NCBI GenBank assembly: GCA_020831525.1
Contig: JAFIGH010000031.1
Location: 1-51,355 of the forward strand
Direction of reading: 5' to 3'
DNA from: Opitutales bacterium
Lineage (GTDB): Bacteria > Verrucomicrobiota > Verrucomicrobiia > Opitutales > Oceanipulchritudinaceae
Length of the DNA: 51,355 nucleotides
Part shown: positions 7,463 through 16,530 of the stretch, in pieces
How the letters are laid out: every line of letters starts with the position of its first letter
How positions within the stretch are numbered: the first letter of the stretch is position 1
The notes under the pieces: generated by a model
What the model was told of the DNA's origin: nothing
What the model saw: only the letters and a program-made list of their open reading frames with translations
Databases searched by the model: none
Position numbers and translations under genes: made by a program

Positions 7463-10400
7463 CTACTTCAATTGCCCCAGCGCAACGAGGGCGTCGACGA
7501 CGGCTTGCACCTTGGGGGCGCGGACGCCGGAGAAATGAGCGGAAAGGGCTTTAATCGGGGCTTCCGTGGTCCAGTTGGTATCGAGGGCCACCCTGCGGAC
7601 AAGGGCGGCTTGCTCGGCGAGTTTCGCGGGCCATGGGATTTTCTGTTTCGGGGCGGGCGCGACAACGGCGGCGGCTTCGATGCCCTTCATTTCCCCTTGG
7701 ACGGCTTTGCTTCCCTCCGGCGCTTGGTATTCCGGGCGCAACCAACGGACGGTCCCGGCGGCTTCCTCGGCGGCCCGGCGGGTGTTGAGGTCGAGAAGGC
7801 GGGCAAGGATTTCGTCCGTTTCGAGGTCCGGGGGCCACCCGTAGGCCTCGGCAACCGCCGCGTCCAGTTCGTCGTGAATTTCCCGGAGGACCCCAACAAG
7901 CCCGTCCTCGTAGACCTTGCGCTCCTTCGACGAAAGGGTTTCGCCCGCGCGGACGGTTTCGAGGACGTTGTAAAGCCCGGTGAGGGTCAACCGGGGGTGT
8001 GTCTCCAATTGGCGCTTACGGTGCGCGTCGAGGCGTTCGGCCAATTCGCCGATCCGTTCCTTTTGCTCCGGGGTGGCGTCCGGAAAGGGAAAGGTCTCGA
8101 AGCAAACGGTTTTCACGTAGACCGGGCGATCTTCGAGAAGCGACCCATTCGCTAGCGTCCAAACGACGTGCGGGCGGCTGGAAAGAACACCGAGGCTGAA
8201 TCCATCGGAGAGGGCAATCGCGACAAGCTTGTTGTCCGGCAAAATGGAGGAATCCAAAAACTGGAAAACCCGGTGCTTTGTGGTTTCTACGGTAGCAATG
8301 TAACGGGGGAGTCCGTCCAACTGCGCCCTCAGTTTTGGGTTTGTCTCCCCAAAGAGCCACCAGTTTCGTCTTCGCGACTCGCGTTTATTGTGCTCTCGTT
8401 CGGGTCGAACCCTTTCCGAGACCCATTGATAGACTTCGGGAAAACGGTCTCGAACTGCCTCCGCTTCCATTCCGAACAAATCAATGACCATCACCCCCCT
8501 TGGGCTTTGGGTGAGGTCTCTTCCGTTTCGGTAATCGCGGATGTGGTTTTCGATTCCGGGAATGCGGCCAAGGCCAAGGGAACGGGCTTGCTCCGGGGTA
8601 ACGATGAATCCGGAGCCAAACAGAGAGACGCCCCGGTTGCTAAGGTCGGCATTCGCCCGCAGCGCAACCGCCTTTGCTGTATCCACGCCAACCGTCAGGT
8701 TTGCATTCAGAATGCCCGCCTTGCTTTGGAATTCGACGATGGCGAAGCCTTCCCCGGTGTTCGTTTCCTTCGCGACCGTTGCCAAGACGCCTTCCGCTTT
8801 GCCCGCCGTGCCGACGGTCATGGCGATGCGGACGGCGGCCCCGCTGGCGCTGTCGACCCATGGGTGATCGGGAACGGCGAAACGGAGGGAAAGCGGGGGA
8901 TCGCCCTCCATGTGACGCTGAAGGACGCGGCGGGCGAAGGTCTGGCGGAGGCTGTTCGTCGTGATGAGGCCGAATTGCCGGACCTTGCCCTTGCGCGTGA
9001 GTTCGGCGGCGAGGTCCCACCAATACATGACAAAGTCGGCGGACTCCGGGACCTGCGGAAGGGTCTTGCGGAGCGTTTCAACGTATCCGTCGCCAAGGGC
9101 CTGCCGCATCTTCGCCGGGCCGATGAAGGGCGGATTGCCGACGACGAAATCCGCTTCCGGCCATGTCGCCGGGCGGGGGTTGGCGTAGTCGTAAACGGGA
9201 ATGCGGGCGGATTCGTCCGGGACCTCTTCGCCGGTGGTCGGGTGCGGTTTGTAGGTCCGCCCGTCCCATTGGGTGACGAAACGGCCTTCGGCGTCCTTGC
9301 GCGGTTGCGGGTCTCCGTCGCAGGCAAGGACGGCGTCCCGGCATTCGACGGTGTGAAACTTGGAAATGACCGGTTCGGGCGGGTTGACGTTGCCCCGCGT
9401 GCGGAAGTGCCATTGCAGGTATCCAATCCACAAGCACAACTCGGCAAGGACGGCGGCGCGGGGATTGAGTTCGAGGCCGAGGAACTGCGAGGGGTGGACG
9501 GTTTCCCCGGCCAGTTCGAGGCCTTCCTGCGTTTCGCCCATGCGGGTAAGGGTGTCGATGATCTCACCTTCAAGCCGCTTGAGGTGTTCGAGAGTGACGT
9601 AAAGGAAGTTTCCGGACCCGCAGGCGGGGTCTAAAACGCGGACGTGGCAAAGGCGGCGGTGAAAGGCGGAGACTTCTTTGACGGCGGCCTTTTCCTTCCC
9701 CTGCTCAATGAGGGCGGAGGCGGCGGCTTGGACGGCGTCCCATTCGGCCCGGAGCGGTTCAATGATCGTCGGGAGAACCAACCGCTCGACATAGGCGCGG
9801 GGGGTGAAGTGCGCCCCGAATTTGTGGCGTTCGGCGGGGTCAAGGGAGCGCTCCAAGAGGGTGCCGAAGATGGCGGGTTCAACCTCCCGCCAATCCGCTT
9901 TTGCCGCCGCGATGAGCAATTCCAGTTGTTCCGGGGTGACGGTAAGGGCTTGGTGCTCCTCGAAGAGACCGCCGTTGAACTTCAAGACCGTTTCGCGGAG
10001 TCCAACGGAAAAGCCTCCGGTGTCCATTGCCTTCCAAACTTCTTGAATGACCGGGACGAAGCCCCCGAGGTCGTGCCCCCGGAAGGACTCCAGGAGTTGC
10101 CCGAAGCGGGCTTTCGGCAATAGGCCGATGTCCTCGGCGAACATCGTGAAGATGCAGCGCATCAAAAACCCGGCCACCAAGGGCGCGGGGTTGCCGCTCG
10201 CCTCCATGGATTGGGCGAGCTTGGCGAGTTGGGCGGCGATTTCCTCGGTGACGCGGGAGGCAATCCGGGAGGGATCGAGGGAAAGCGGTGCCGTCCAAAT
10301 TTTGCGAAGGCGTTCGCGGACTTCCGGCTTGGCGAGATCGGCGAGAAAAAGGCGGTGACTCCGGGGGTCCGGGTAGGGGATGTAAATGCCCCCCGTGCGG

Positions 10401-10876
10401 CTGAACTCGGAATAGACCTCGATGGAATGGCCAACGTCGACAACCAAGAGAAAGGGCGGGCGGCCTTCCTCCAAGGGCAGGGCGTGAATGTAGTCCTCCC
10501 CCTGCCGCTTGGCGCGCACCATGGCTTGGTCCCATTGCCCCGTCCCGCGCGTTCCGTGACCGGTGCGGGCGGCCCCGTCTTCCGCTCCCTGCTTGGCTTC
10601 GAGGACGAAGCAACCGCGTTTGTAGAGGTCAATCCGGCCCGTCGTGGTGGACCCGTCCGGCTTGGTGAAGTTCACCCGCTTTTCAAAGACATAGGCGTTT
10701 CCGGCTTCGTCCGGGACCGAGGGTTGGGGCGGCTCGACTTCGAGAAGAGGGCAGAGTTCGGAAAGAAAAAGCTGGTAGTTCGCCCGCTCCGAAGCCCCCG
10801 AACGGACCCAACGGGAAATGAAGTCTGCCGGATTCACCATGCGGTGGAAGGTGAGGGGCGGACGCGGCGAAATCAA
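7463..10876 (-). CDS. MmeI-like single-chain restriction endonuclease-DNA adenine methyltransferase (type IIL/IIG)
   Basis: A 1137-residue fusion that should both cut and N6-adenine-methylate DNA. Near the N-terminus, [18 protein letters not shown] places Asp83, Glu93 and Lys95 in the D-x9-ExK spacing known for the MmeI nuclease. A helical spacer follows. Then comes the methyltransferase with motif [10 protein letters not shown] (about residue 416) and motif IV GNPPF (about 580), an N6-adenine type. The C-terminal half contains the target-recognition region (FIVTPEQA..., [10 protein letters not shown]) and an alanine-rich tail with a winged-helix-like end. It is longer than MmeI itself (about 920 residues). 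The start is TTG at 10876 or ATG at 10840. One protein carries both activities, so no partner gene is required; small membrane-protein genes flank it on the same strand. Confidence 0.88.
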   Translation of the reverse strand: MISPRPPLTFHRMVNPADFISRWVRSGASERANYQLFLSELCPLLEVEPPQPSVPDEAGNAYVFEKRVNFTKPDGSTTTGRIDLYKRGCFVLEAKQGAEDGAARTGHGTRGTGQWDQAMVRAKRQGEDYIHALPLEEGRPPFLLVVDVGHSIEVYSEFSRTGGIYIPYPDPRSHRLFLADLAKPEVRERLRKIWTAPLSLDPSRIASRVTEEIAAQLAKLAQSMEASGNPAPLVAGFLMRCIFTMFAEDIGLLPKARFGQLLESFRGHDLGGFVPVIQEVWKAMDTGGFSVGLRETVLKFNGGLFEEHQALTVTPEQLELLIAAAKADWREVEPAIFGTLLERSLDPAERHKFGAHFTPRAYVERLVLPTIIEPLRAEWDAVQAAASALIEQGKEKAAVKEVSAFHRRLCHVRVLDPACGSGNFLYVTLEHLKRLEGEIIDTLTRMGETQEGLELAGETVHPSQFLGLELNPRAAVLAELCLWIGYLQWHFRTRGNVNPPEPVISKFHTVECRDAVLACDGDPQPRKDAEGRFVTQWDGRTYKPHPTTGEEVPDESARIPVYDYANPRPATWPEADFVVGNPPFIGPAKMRQALGDGYVETLRKTLPQVPESADFVMYWWDLAAELTRKGKVRQFGLITTNSLRQTFARRVLQRHMEGDPPLSLRFAVPDHPWVDSASGAAVRIAMTVGTAGKAEGVLATVAKETNTGEGFAIVEFQSKAGILNANLTVGVDTAKAVALRANADLSNRGVSLFGSGFIVTPEQARSLGLGRIPGIENHIRDYRNGRDLTQSPRGVMVIDLFGMEAEAVRDRFPEVYQWVSERVRPEREHNKRESRRRNWWLFGETNPKLRAQLDGLPRYIATVETTKHRVFQFLDSSILPDNKLVAIALSDGFSLGVLSSRPHVVWTLANGSLLEDRPVYVKTVCFETFPFPDATPEQKERIGELAERLDAHRKRQLETHPRLTLTGLYNVLETVRAGETLSSKERKVYEDGLVGVLREIHDELDAAVAEAYGWPPDLETDEILARLLDLNTRRAAEEAAGTVRWLRPEYQAPEGSKAVQGEMKGIEAAAVVAPAPKQKIPWPAKLAEQAALVRRVALDTNWTTEAPIKALSAHFSGVRAPKVQAVVDALVALGQLK

Positions 10877-11005
10877 GGCGTTTGGCGGTAGGCGAGGCGG
10901 GGCGGTGGAACGGGCGGTGTCCCGGCTCTCGTTTCTTCCCGTGAACGAAGAACTCGTGAACGAAGAGTTGGCCGGTAGGCCCGACGGAGAAAACCGCCGC
11001 AGTAT

Positions 11006-11293
11006 TCAGGTGTGCTCCCGGCGTCGCCGGACCTCGTTCACACTGGAGATGACCGGCGGGCCGGACAAAAACACCGTATCCAGTGCGCGGTAAACGGCAC
11101 ACAATCCCGCGAAAAACAACGGCATTGCCCAGAGCGCGTGCCAGCCGAAGAGAAACGCGCCGACTACGGAAAATCCTACCACGAAAGCCGCAAGAAGGCC
11201 GAAGAGTATCAACGGAATCGAGAGCATCACGGCCAGTTCGGCCAAGGCCAGAAAGAGCCCTAAGAGCGCGGCAAATAGACGGATGAACGGCAT
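11006..11293 (-). CDS. Small hydrophobic membrane protein, unknown
   Basis: 95 residues, mostly membrane segments: about residues 3-45 are continuously hydrophobic (two hairpin helices), and a third segment runs through ALWAMPLFFAGLCAVY. The tail is short and basic (NEVRRRREHT). It lies about 130 bp upstream of the MmeI-like gene on the same strand. The arrangement (two hydrophobic blocks then a short cytosolic tail after an LxxVxRALDTVFL-like helix) resembles the next gene, suggesting distant paralogy, but I cannot name a family. Confidence 0.55.
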   Translation of the reverse strand: MPFIRLFAALLGLFLALAELAVMLSIPLILFGLLAAFVVGFSVVGAFLFGWHALWAMPLFFAGLCAVYRALDTVFLSGPPVISSVNEVRRRREHT

Positions 11294-11406
11294 TTTATCG
11301 GAGGCGCGGCGTTGAAAGGGTACCGCCTATTATCGTAGCTGTCGTCATCTTTGCGGTGATCCGGACCGGCGGGGTTGGCCCCACTGAAATTTGTGGCGAG
11401 CGGGTC

Positions 11407-11793
11407 TCATTGGTCCCAAGGCATGCACCGGTCGAAACGAGATTGGACTGGTGGGAGAAGCGTCCGTTCGAGTGCGAGGAAGCAGCCCCGCGCCGTCCAC
11501 AGGACAAAAGGGAACGCGGCTAAACCGATCCATCCGAAGATCAGCCACAGCGTGAACGCACACAACGCGTCCCCCGCCGCTGCGGCGGCGAGAAGCCCGA
11601 GCAGGAAAAGCCCTTCAAATAAAGAGATCATCCGGGAGCTGAATGTGATCCTTGTGTTTAAGACCGTCAACGCAATAGGAGGCCTGCTTTGGCGGGCAAG
11701 CCACCCACCTGCCAGAGCCTCTGTCACTTCGTCTGTGCTGTAGACGGGAATAGGCAGTGGGAAGGAGCGATTTTCCTCGAGTAACAGATTCAA
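11407..11793 (-). CDS. Small membrane protein, unknown
   Basis: 128 residues. A soluble N-terminal ~50 residues (STDEVTEALAGGWLARQ) is followed by two membrane helices, SLFEGLFLLGLLAAAAAGDAL and LWLIFGWIGLAAFPFVLW, and a short tail with ALERTLLPPVQSRFD. That tail resembles the ALDTVFLSGPPVISS end of the neighbouring 95-residue protein. Same strand as the MmeI-like gene. A shorter start at the internal ATG is possible. Function unknown. Confidence 0.5.
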   Translation of the reverse strand: MNLLLEENRSFPLPIPVYSTDEVTEALAGGWLARQSRPPIALTVLNTRITFSSRMISLFEGLFLLGLLAAAAAGDALCAFTLWLIFGWIGLAAFPFVLWTARGCFLALERTLLPPVQSRFDRCMPWDQ

Positions 11794-11827
11794 TTTTTAG
11801 ATTCTTCCGATTCTTGCGACGGTTGCA

Positions 11828-12010
11828 ATGATACTCAAAGAGCAACTTGATAAAGCGGTCCGCACTCTGGTCGGCCGCGGCCACTCGCCGGAGGAAGCTG
11901 AGGACATCGTCATGGCTATCGGCGACTGCATTGAGGAATCCGAAGACGGTAAGTGGATCGCACGAGACGCCGCCGGAGTCGAGTTCGCCCGCGTGGACCC
12001 CTATCTTTGA
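11828..12010 (+). CDS. Small acidic protein, unknown (60 aa)
   Basis: 60 residues, strongly charged and soluble: LDKAVRTLVGRGHSPEEAEDIVMAIGDCIEESEDGKW. The first half is predicted to be two helices, with HSPEEAEDIV a typical helix cap, and the end is a short strand. Composition and frame are protein-like and no stop-rich alternative fits better, but it has no recognised family and no strong ribosome site. The next terminator on this strand is at 12371-12406. Confidence 0.45.
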   Translation: MILKEQLDKAVRTLVGRGHSPEEAEDIVMAIGDCIEESEDGKWIARDAAGVEFARVDPYL

Positions 12011-12236
12011 GCCCGGAGTTATTTCCATGCACCGGCCACGCGCATATCTTCCGGATAACGAACTCCTCTCCCATTTCAATTGCGCAACCCAATTCTGCCC
12101 GAGGGCCACGACCCTCCCGCCGTTCCTCTTCCGAAGCGCCGTCCCGCTTTATCCCTGTTTTTCCCACTTCATGTGCGTGCTCTCAACTGCATAGTTGCAG
12201 CGATGTTTGTGAGGTCCGGTGAAAGAGGGCTCGTGT

Positions 12237-12278
12237 GTCGCAATTTTTCATAGTGCTAGCGAAAAAAGTCGCAATTTT
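12237..12278 (+). promoter_or_regulatory. Direct repeats ahead of the 12.3-kb promoter (possible operator)
   Basis: The 11-mer GTCGCAATTTT occurs at 12237-12247 and again at 12268-12278. The start-to-start distance is 31 bp, close to three helical turns, so both copies would face the same side of DNA. The second copy abuts the predicted -35 box. Confidence 0.4.
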
Positions 12279-12281
12279 GCC

Positions 12282-12311
12282 TTGAGAATTCGACGCAAAA
12301 TAGCGTATGCT
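12282..12311 (+). promoter_or_regulatory. Candidate promoter of the 12.3-kb RNA/leader
   Basis: TTGAGA (12282-12287) and TATGCT (12306-12311) with an 18-bp spacer. The predicted start is near 12318, one or two bases before the first hairpin. Confidence 0.45.
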
Positions 12312-12317
12312 TGTCTC

Positions 12318-12406
12318 GAAGTTTCCATCATATACCGGAAACTTTTCTTCTGTTTTAGGGGGAATCATTGAAGCGAGCCGAGTTGGGGAACTTGGCTCGC
12401 TTTTTT
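12318..12406 (+). ncRNA. Candidate small RNA or terminated leader (~90 nt)
   Basis: Immediately after a promoter candidate comes a hairpin AAGTTTCC (12319-12326) / GGAAACTT (12337-12344) with a 10-nt loop. A ~26-nt single-stranded linker follows, and then a strong intrinsic terminator at 12371-12406. No protein-like frame fits inside. The unit ends 65 nt before the start of the fucose isomerase-like gene. It is therefore either a free small RNA or a leader that ends transcription unless something prevents the terminator. It does not match any riboswitch class I can recognise. Confidence 0.45.
12371..12406 (+). terminator. Strong intrinsic terminator
   Basis: A 14-bp stem AAGCGAGCCGAGTT (12371-12384) / AACTTGGCTCGCTT (12389-12402) with a single G-T pair and a GGGG loop. 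Six T follow at 12401-12406. It lies upstream of, not downstream of, the main gene of the region. Confidence 0.88.
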
Positions 12407-12471
12407 GTTGCCCTTTCGGGGCGAAACGGCGCATCCCATCTGGAACGTTCACTCAAATCCAGCCGACGAAT

Positions 12472-14097
12472 ATGTCCCCGAAAACCAAAACCGTATATCT
12501 GATTGCCAACGGCGACCTGCGCCAGAGTGCCAACGAAGTGTGCTGGCCGGCGCAGGAAGCGATGGAAAAGACCATCACGCAGCGTGTGGAGGAGCAGGGC
12601 TACCGCCTCAAGCGTGCCCACCCTTACAAGCCCGCACTCAAGCACGGCTTCATCGGAAGCCAGCGCGAGGGCATGGATATCTTTGCCAAGCTCGACCGCG
12701 ACGCGCCGCTCATTGTGGCGGAGAGCGTCTGGCAGTACAGCCACCACGTGCTGCACGGCCTCGTCGACCACCGCGGCCCGATCCTCACGCTGGCCAACTG
12801 GTCGGGCACGTGGCCGGGGCTCGTCGGCATGCTCAACCTCAATGGTTGCCTGACCAAGGCGGGCGTGCGCTACAGCACCTTGTGGAGCGAGGATTTTAGC
12901 GACGATTTCTTCCTCAAGGGCCTCGCGAAGTGGTTGCAGACCGGACGCGTGACCCACCGCGTGACGCACGCTGCTCCGCTGGCGAAGTGTTCCGTGCCCA
13001 AGGCGGCGACGGCGCTGGCGAAGAAACTCGGCGAAACCCTGCGCCGCGACAAGGCGATCATGGGCGTCTTCGACGAAGGCTGCATGGGCATGTACAACGC
13101 CATCATTCCGGACGAACTGCTCTTTTCCACCGGTGTCTACAAGGAGCGGCTCAGCCAGAGCGCGCTCTACGCCGCAATGCGCGATGTTCCGGAGGCGGAG
13201 GCGCGGGCCGTCTACGACTGGCTCGTAAAGAAAGGCATTACCTTCCACTACGGAAAGGACGAGGCCACCGAACTGACGGAAAACCAAGTGCTGGAACAGT
13301 GCCGCATGTATGTCGCGGCCTGCCGCATCGGCGACGAATTCGGGTGCGACGCCATCGGTATCCAGTACCAGCAGGGTCTCAAGGATCTCTGCCCCGCGAG
13401 CGACCTTGTCGAGGGTATCCTCAACAACGGGCAGCGCCCGCCGGTGAAGAACGCCGCCGGCAAGACCATTCGGGCGGGGCAGCCCTACACCCATTTCAAT
13501 GAAGTCGACGAATGCGCCGGGCTCGACGGGATTTTCACCCAGCGCGTCCACGCCGCCCTCGGCCAGCCGCCGGAGAACACGCTGCACGACCTGCGCTGGG
13601 GCGATCACGACCAAAGCGGCACGACCGACGAATTCGTGTGGGTCTTCGAGATCAGCGGCGGGGCGCCGCCCGCCCATCACATCAAGGGCTTCAAGGGCAC
13701 GCACGGCCACCGCCAGCCGCCTATGTATTTCCGCCTCGGCGGCGCGACCTGCTCCGGCGTGGCCAAGCCCGGCGAGATCGTCTGGAGCCGCGTCTTCGTG
13801 GAGAAGGGCAAGCTCAAGATGGACCTCGGCCGGGCCAAGGTCATCAGCCTGCCGGAAGCGGAGACGCAACGTCGCCTCGACTCGACAACACCGCAGTGGC
13901 CCATCATGCACGCTGTCACCTACGGGGTCTCGCGCGACCAAATGATGGCGCGCCACCAGGCGAACCACTTGCAGGTCGCCTATGCCAAGAGCGCCGAAGA
14001 AGCGGACCAGTGCCTCTACGCCAAAGCCGCCCTCGCCGCCGAACTGGGGCTGGAAGTGGCGCTTTGCGGGACCAAGGCCGACGGCACACCGTTCTGA
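12472..14097 (+). CDS. L-fucose/L-arabinose isomerase-like protein
   Basis: 541 residues from the ATG at 12472 (the frame is open further upstream across the terminator, which argues for the later start). The N-terminus [24 protein letters not shown], the conserved [17 protein letters not shown] segment and [14 protein letters not shown] follow the fold of large ketol isomerases (fucose/arabinose isomerase superfamily). In that family an acidic pair and a histidine bind a divalent metal. The C-terminal third ([20 protein letters not shown]) resembles the family's last domain. The substrate is not predictable. No kinase, aldolase or sugar transporter is next to it, so it is an isolated gene preceded by an unusual terminated leader. 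Confidence 0.62.
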   Translation: MSPKTKTVYLIANGDLRQSANEVCWPAQEAMEKTITQRVEEQGYRLKRAHPYKPALKHGFIGSQREGMDIFAKLDRDAPLIVAESVWQYSHHVLHGLVDHRGPILTLANWSGTWPGLVGMLNLNGCLTKAGVRYSTLWSEDFSDDFFLKGLAKWLQTGRVTHRVTHAAPLAKCSVPKAATALAKKLGETLRRDKAIMGVFDEGCMGMYNAIIPDELLFSTGVYKERLSQSALYAAMRDVPEAEARAVYDWLVKKGITFHYGKDEATELTENQVLEQCRMYVAACRIGDEFGCDAIGIQYQQGLKDLCPASDLVEGILNNGQRPPVKNAAGKTIRAGQPYTHFNEVDECAGLDGIFTQRVHAALGQPPENTLHDLRWGDHDQSGTTDEFVWVFEISGGAPPAHHIKGFKGTHGHRQPPMYFRLGGATCSGVAKPGEIVWSRVFVEKGKLKMDLGRAKVISLPEAETQRRLDSTTPQWPIMHAVTYGVSRDQMMARHQANHLQVAYAKSAEEADQCLYAKAALAAELGLEVALCGTKADGTPF

Positions 14098-14327
14098 GCC
14101 AACGCCACGGCTGACTCAACCGAACTGCCCCCAAACCCGTCCTCCCTCCGCCAAAAGGGAAAATCCCTCCGCCCCGTGTTCGGCGGTCGGATGAGCCTCT
14201 CCCGCTCCCGCCTCGGTCCGGTCCGGCCTGCGAAGGTAGCCGGTCTCCGCACGGTGGAGACACAGTCATACAATGGTAGAAGGCGGCTTTTGGTGGGAAA
14301 CCCCATAATCTCCGTTTGCGGTGTTCT

Positions 14328-14366
14328 GTCAACTTTGTCAATAAATGTATTATCTCAGAGAATCAT
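14328..14366. repeat. AT-rich GTCAA repeat (locus C)
   Basis: Two GTCAA cores at 14328 and 14337 are followed by TATTATCTCAGAGA. The segment ACTTTGTCAATAAATGTATT resembles 34594-34613 in locus A. It is downstream of the isomerase gene and oriented as if reading back into it, which makes a promoter role unlikely. Confidence 0.45.
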
Positions 14367-14713
14367 ACCCGGGGAGCGGAAAATGTGGTAATTGCCAACT
14401 CAAATCAGATTTCATTTTAAACCATCTATGTATGAAACCTCCACTGTGAATAAGTTTTCTTTGCTTTGAGTTATCGATGGCACAGGCGGGTGGGGGACGG
14501 CTTGCGGGCGTCGGTGTTTGTGAAACGGGAGTCCATTGCCGGATCGTAGCGGTGCCGGACTGCCGTTGAAGGGGAATGCGGGATTGTGTGTTAGCGATTT
14601 GTGAAGGGCGCGGGTGAATACCCTGTCTGTCCGACCGAATCAACCCAGTTCGGAAGTTTTTTGTTCCTGCCGCAGGGAGAGACTGTCTAATGGACGGGAA
14701 ACATTCGGTCTTT

Positions 14714-14749
14714 GGCCGGGACCTGTCTCTGGTCCGCGGCCTGTTTTTT
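14714..14749 (+). terminator. Terminator-like hairpin 6 bp before the MamK-operon start
   Basis: The stem GGCCGGGACC (14714-14723) pairs with GGTCCGCGGCC (14731-14741) with one bulge; the loop is TGTCTCT and TTTTTT follows at 14743-14748. Its position directly before the ATG at 14755 suggests leader attenuation. AGAGAC at 14678-14683 is complementary to the GTCTCT in the loop. Confidence 0.6.
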
Positions 14750-14754
14750 CTGTC

Positions 14755-15204
14755 ATGGCACTTCCGCACGCGAATCTCACCGCCCACGCCCGCACCGCGC
14801 GGATCCGCAGTGAAATCCTTTTCGGTCTGCACCGGGCCATGGAAAAGGTGATCGATGCGGAGGAGCGGAAGGACGAGGCGGAGGCCGACCGTATCATCGG
14901 TGAGGCGGTGGCCGAGACAGTGGCGGCTTTGCAAAAGCGCGGTTTGCCACCGGAGATCTTTGATGAGCGCCGCCTTGCATCACTCTTTCTAGAAGTGCGC
15001 CGGGCACGGTATGCGGAGCATCCCCGTACCGCCTACGCAGCGCCGGCCTTCAGTGTCGTGGAAGGCGAGCGTTCTGTTGCGGAGGAGCCCGCGCGTGCGG
15101 CTGACGGAGCGCCGCCGCCGGCAAGACCGCCGGTGCGCCGCCGTGAGCCGAAAGAACAGGATATCGCGTCGATGATCGACGATATGCTCTCCCGCTCCGG
15201 CTGA
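14755..15204 (+). CDS. Unknown protein upstream of the MamK-like actin
   Basis: 149 residues from the ATG at 14755. Residues 8-90 are helical and charged (TARIRSEILFGLHRAMEKVIDAEE..., RRLASLFLEVRRAR). Residues 90-130 are a Pro/Ala-rich flexible linker. The last ~18 residues (EQDIASMIDDMLSRSG) form a compact amphipathic helix that looks like a short binding motif. No signal peptide or membrane segment. It lies about 100 bp before the actin-like gene on the same strand with no terminator between, so a filament partner or regulator is a reasonable guess, but only from position. Family not recognised. Confidence 0.65.
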   Translation: MALPHANLTAHARTARIRSEILFGLHRAMEKVIDAEERKDEAEADRIIGEAVAETVAALQKRGLPPEIFDERRLASLFLEVRRARYAEHPRTAYAAPAFSVVEGERSVAEEPARAADGAPPPARPPVRRREPKEQDIASMIDDMLSRSG

Positions 15205-15305
15205 CCAATTTTTCGGCGGGAGTACTGCCGCTGCTCTGCTGAGTGGCTTGCGCCGTATTCCGCCCGAATTCACAACAAACAACACCCAACGTCACCTATA
15301 ATAAT

Positions 15306-16457
15306 ATGACCACAAAAACCGAATTGCCCGTGAACGAAAAGCCGACGCCTGCCTCCGCTCCTGCGGCGGATCCCAAGCCCCGTGCCACAAAGCCGTCCCG
15401 TACGCTCCTCGTGGGGTTCGACCTCGGCACCAATACTTCTTGTGTCCTCGCCGGGGCAAAGAACTCGACCGACTATGATGTGAGCAAGGTGGTTCCCTCC
15501 GTGGTTGGGTATGTGCGCGAGGGGCTCGTCAACGGCATCCTTCCCGCCGGCACGGATCTTCTTTTCGGCGACGATGCCATTGAGCACAAGATCCACCTTC
15601 GCTTGGTGTGGCCGGTGCACGACGGCATTGTCGGCGACGCCGATGCTGTCCGCGACTTCATCGGCCATATCCGCGATCTTGTCGGCGCGGACGAATCCAC
15701 CGAGATCCGCGCTGTCATCGGCGTTCCGGCCAATGCCGACGATGCCGCGCGGGAGGCAGTGCGCAAGGCGGTCACGGGCATCTTCGACCGGGTCCTGCTC
15801 ATTCCCGAGCCCTTCCTTGCCGCCCTCGGCTTCCGCGATGATTCGCGGTTGGGACAGAGCGGCTATGTCGATCCCGTCACCAATTCGCTCTTCATCGACA
15901 TCGGCGCGGGCACGACGGACCTCTGTCTCGTCCAAGGTTATTTCCCCGGGGCGGACGACCAGATCAGCTTCCAGTTCGCCGGTGACAGCATCGATGACCT
16001 CATCCGCGCCGGGCTCGCCAAAGTATATCCCGACCTCAAGCTTTCGGACCTTCAGATCCGGGAGATCAAGGAGCAGCACGGCTACTGTGGGCCGAGCCGC
16101 CGTCCCATTGACGTGCGGGTGATTATCGGGGGCAAAGGGCGCACCATCGAGGTCGCCGATATCCTCGGCGACGCCTTCAACGAACTCGTCGACCGGGTGT
16201 ATGAGTCACTCAAGGTACTCATTGAGCGTGCGTCCTCCGACTCCGTTCGGGAACTCCTGCAGAACATCCTCATCACCGGCGGCGGCAGCCTCGTGAAAGG
16301 TATCGACACGGTCCTGCAGAAGCGGATGGAAGCGGACGGCTACGAGAACCCGCGCGTGCGCACAGTCGGCAAAGACTACAAGCGCTTTGTCGGCATCGGC
16401 GCCCTCAAAGCCGCCCGCGCCGCCCGTGACAATCAGTGGCAGGTGGTCTTCCGCTGA
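15306..16457 (+). CDS. MamK-like bacterial actin
   Basis: 383 residues, actin/Hsp70 ATPase fold. After a disordered ~30-residue start come phosphate-1 VGFDLGTNTSCV (36-47), phosphate-2 FIDIGAGTTDLC (196-207) and the adenosine loop ILITGGGSLVKG (321-332). Details fit MamK better than MreB or ParM: VVPSVVGYVREG, LFGDDAI, VWPVHDGIV, VIGVPANAD, EPFLAALG, PGADDQI and IKEQHGYCG can be aligned one after another with MamK as I remember it. MamK polymerises into filaments that position magnetosomes, but no other mam gene is present here. The natural cargo is therefore unknown. The gene is second in a two-gene unit. Confidence 0.8.
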   Translation: MTTKTELPVNEKPTPASAPAADPKPRATKPSRTLLVGFDLGTNTSCVLAGAKNSTDYDVSKVVPSVVGYVREGLVNGILPAGTDLLFGDDAIEHKIHLRLVWPVHDGIVGDADAVRDFIGHIRDLVGADESTEIRAVIGVPANADDAAREAVRKAVTGIFDRVLLIPEPFLAALGFRDDSRLGQSGYVDPVTNSLFIDIGAGTTDLCLVQGYFPGADDQISFQFAGDSIDDLIRAGLAKVYPDLKLSDLQIREIKEQHGYCGPSRRPIDVRVIIGGKGRTIEVADILGDAFNELVDRVYESLKVLIERASSDSVRELLQNILITGGGSLVKGIDTVLQKRMEADGYENPRVRTVGKDYKRFVGIGALKAARAARDNQWQVVFR

Positions 16458-16530
16458 GCGGGGTGCTCCAGGTTCAACCCGGATCGTAAACCTCGCCCAG
16501 AAATAGCAGGGCGCCGGTCCGGACATGCTG

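Larger units (their letters stand above)
14098..14754. other. Long intergenic region between the isomerase-like and MamK-operon genes
   Basis: About 650 bp with no convincing coding frame. It holds repeat locus C near 14.33 kb, an AT-rich stretch to about 14.46 kb, a weak CCGAA/TTCGG hairpin with a T-run (14635-14662), and a strong terminator-like hairpin just before the next ATG. The second half probably is the untranslated leader of the downstream operon. Confidence 0.5.

Noticed and set aside
8168-9634. 488-codon plus-strand frame opposite the MmeI-like gene
   Set aside because: The minus-strand gene carries the nuclease and methyltransferase motifs; this frame is its shadow.
7463-10876. 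DISARM or BREX defence system
   Set aside because: The methyltransferase-like gene could belong to either, but no drm, brx or pgl partner gene is present, and its nuclease motif makes it self-sufficient.
6090-12010. Genomic island integrated at tRNA-Gly
   Set aside because: The site and the accessory content would fit, but there is no integrase and I found no second copy of the tRNA 3' end that could be an attachment site.
12355-13968. 537-codon frame opposite the isomerase-like gene
   Set aside because: Compositional mirror of the sense gene, with no family motif.
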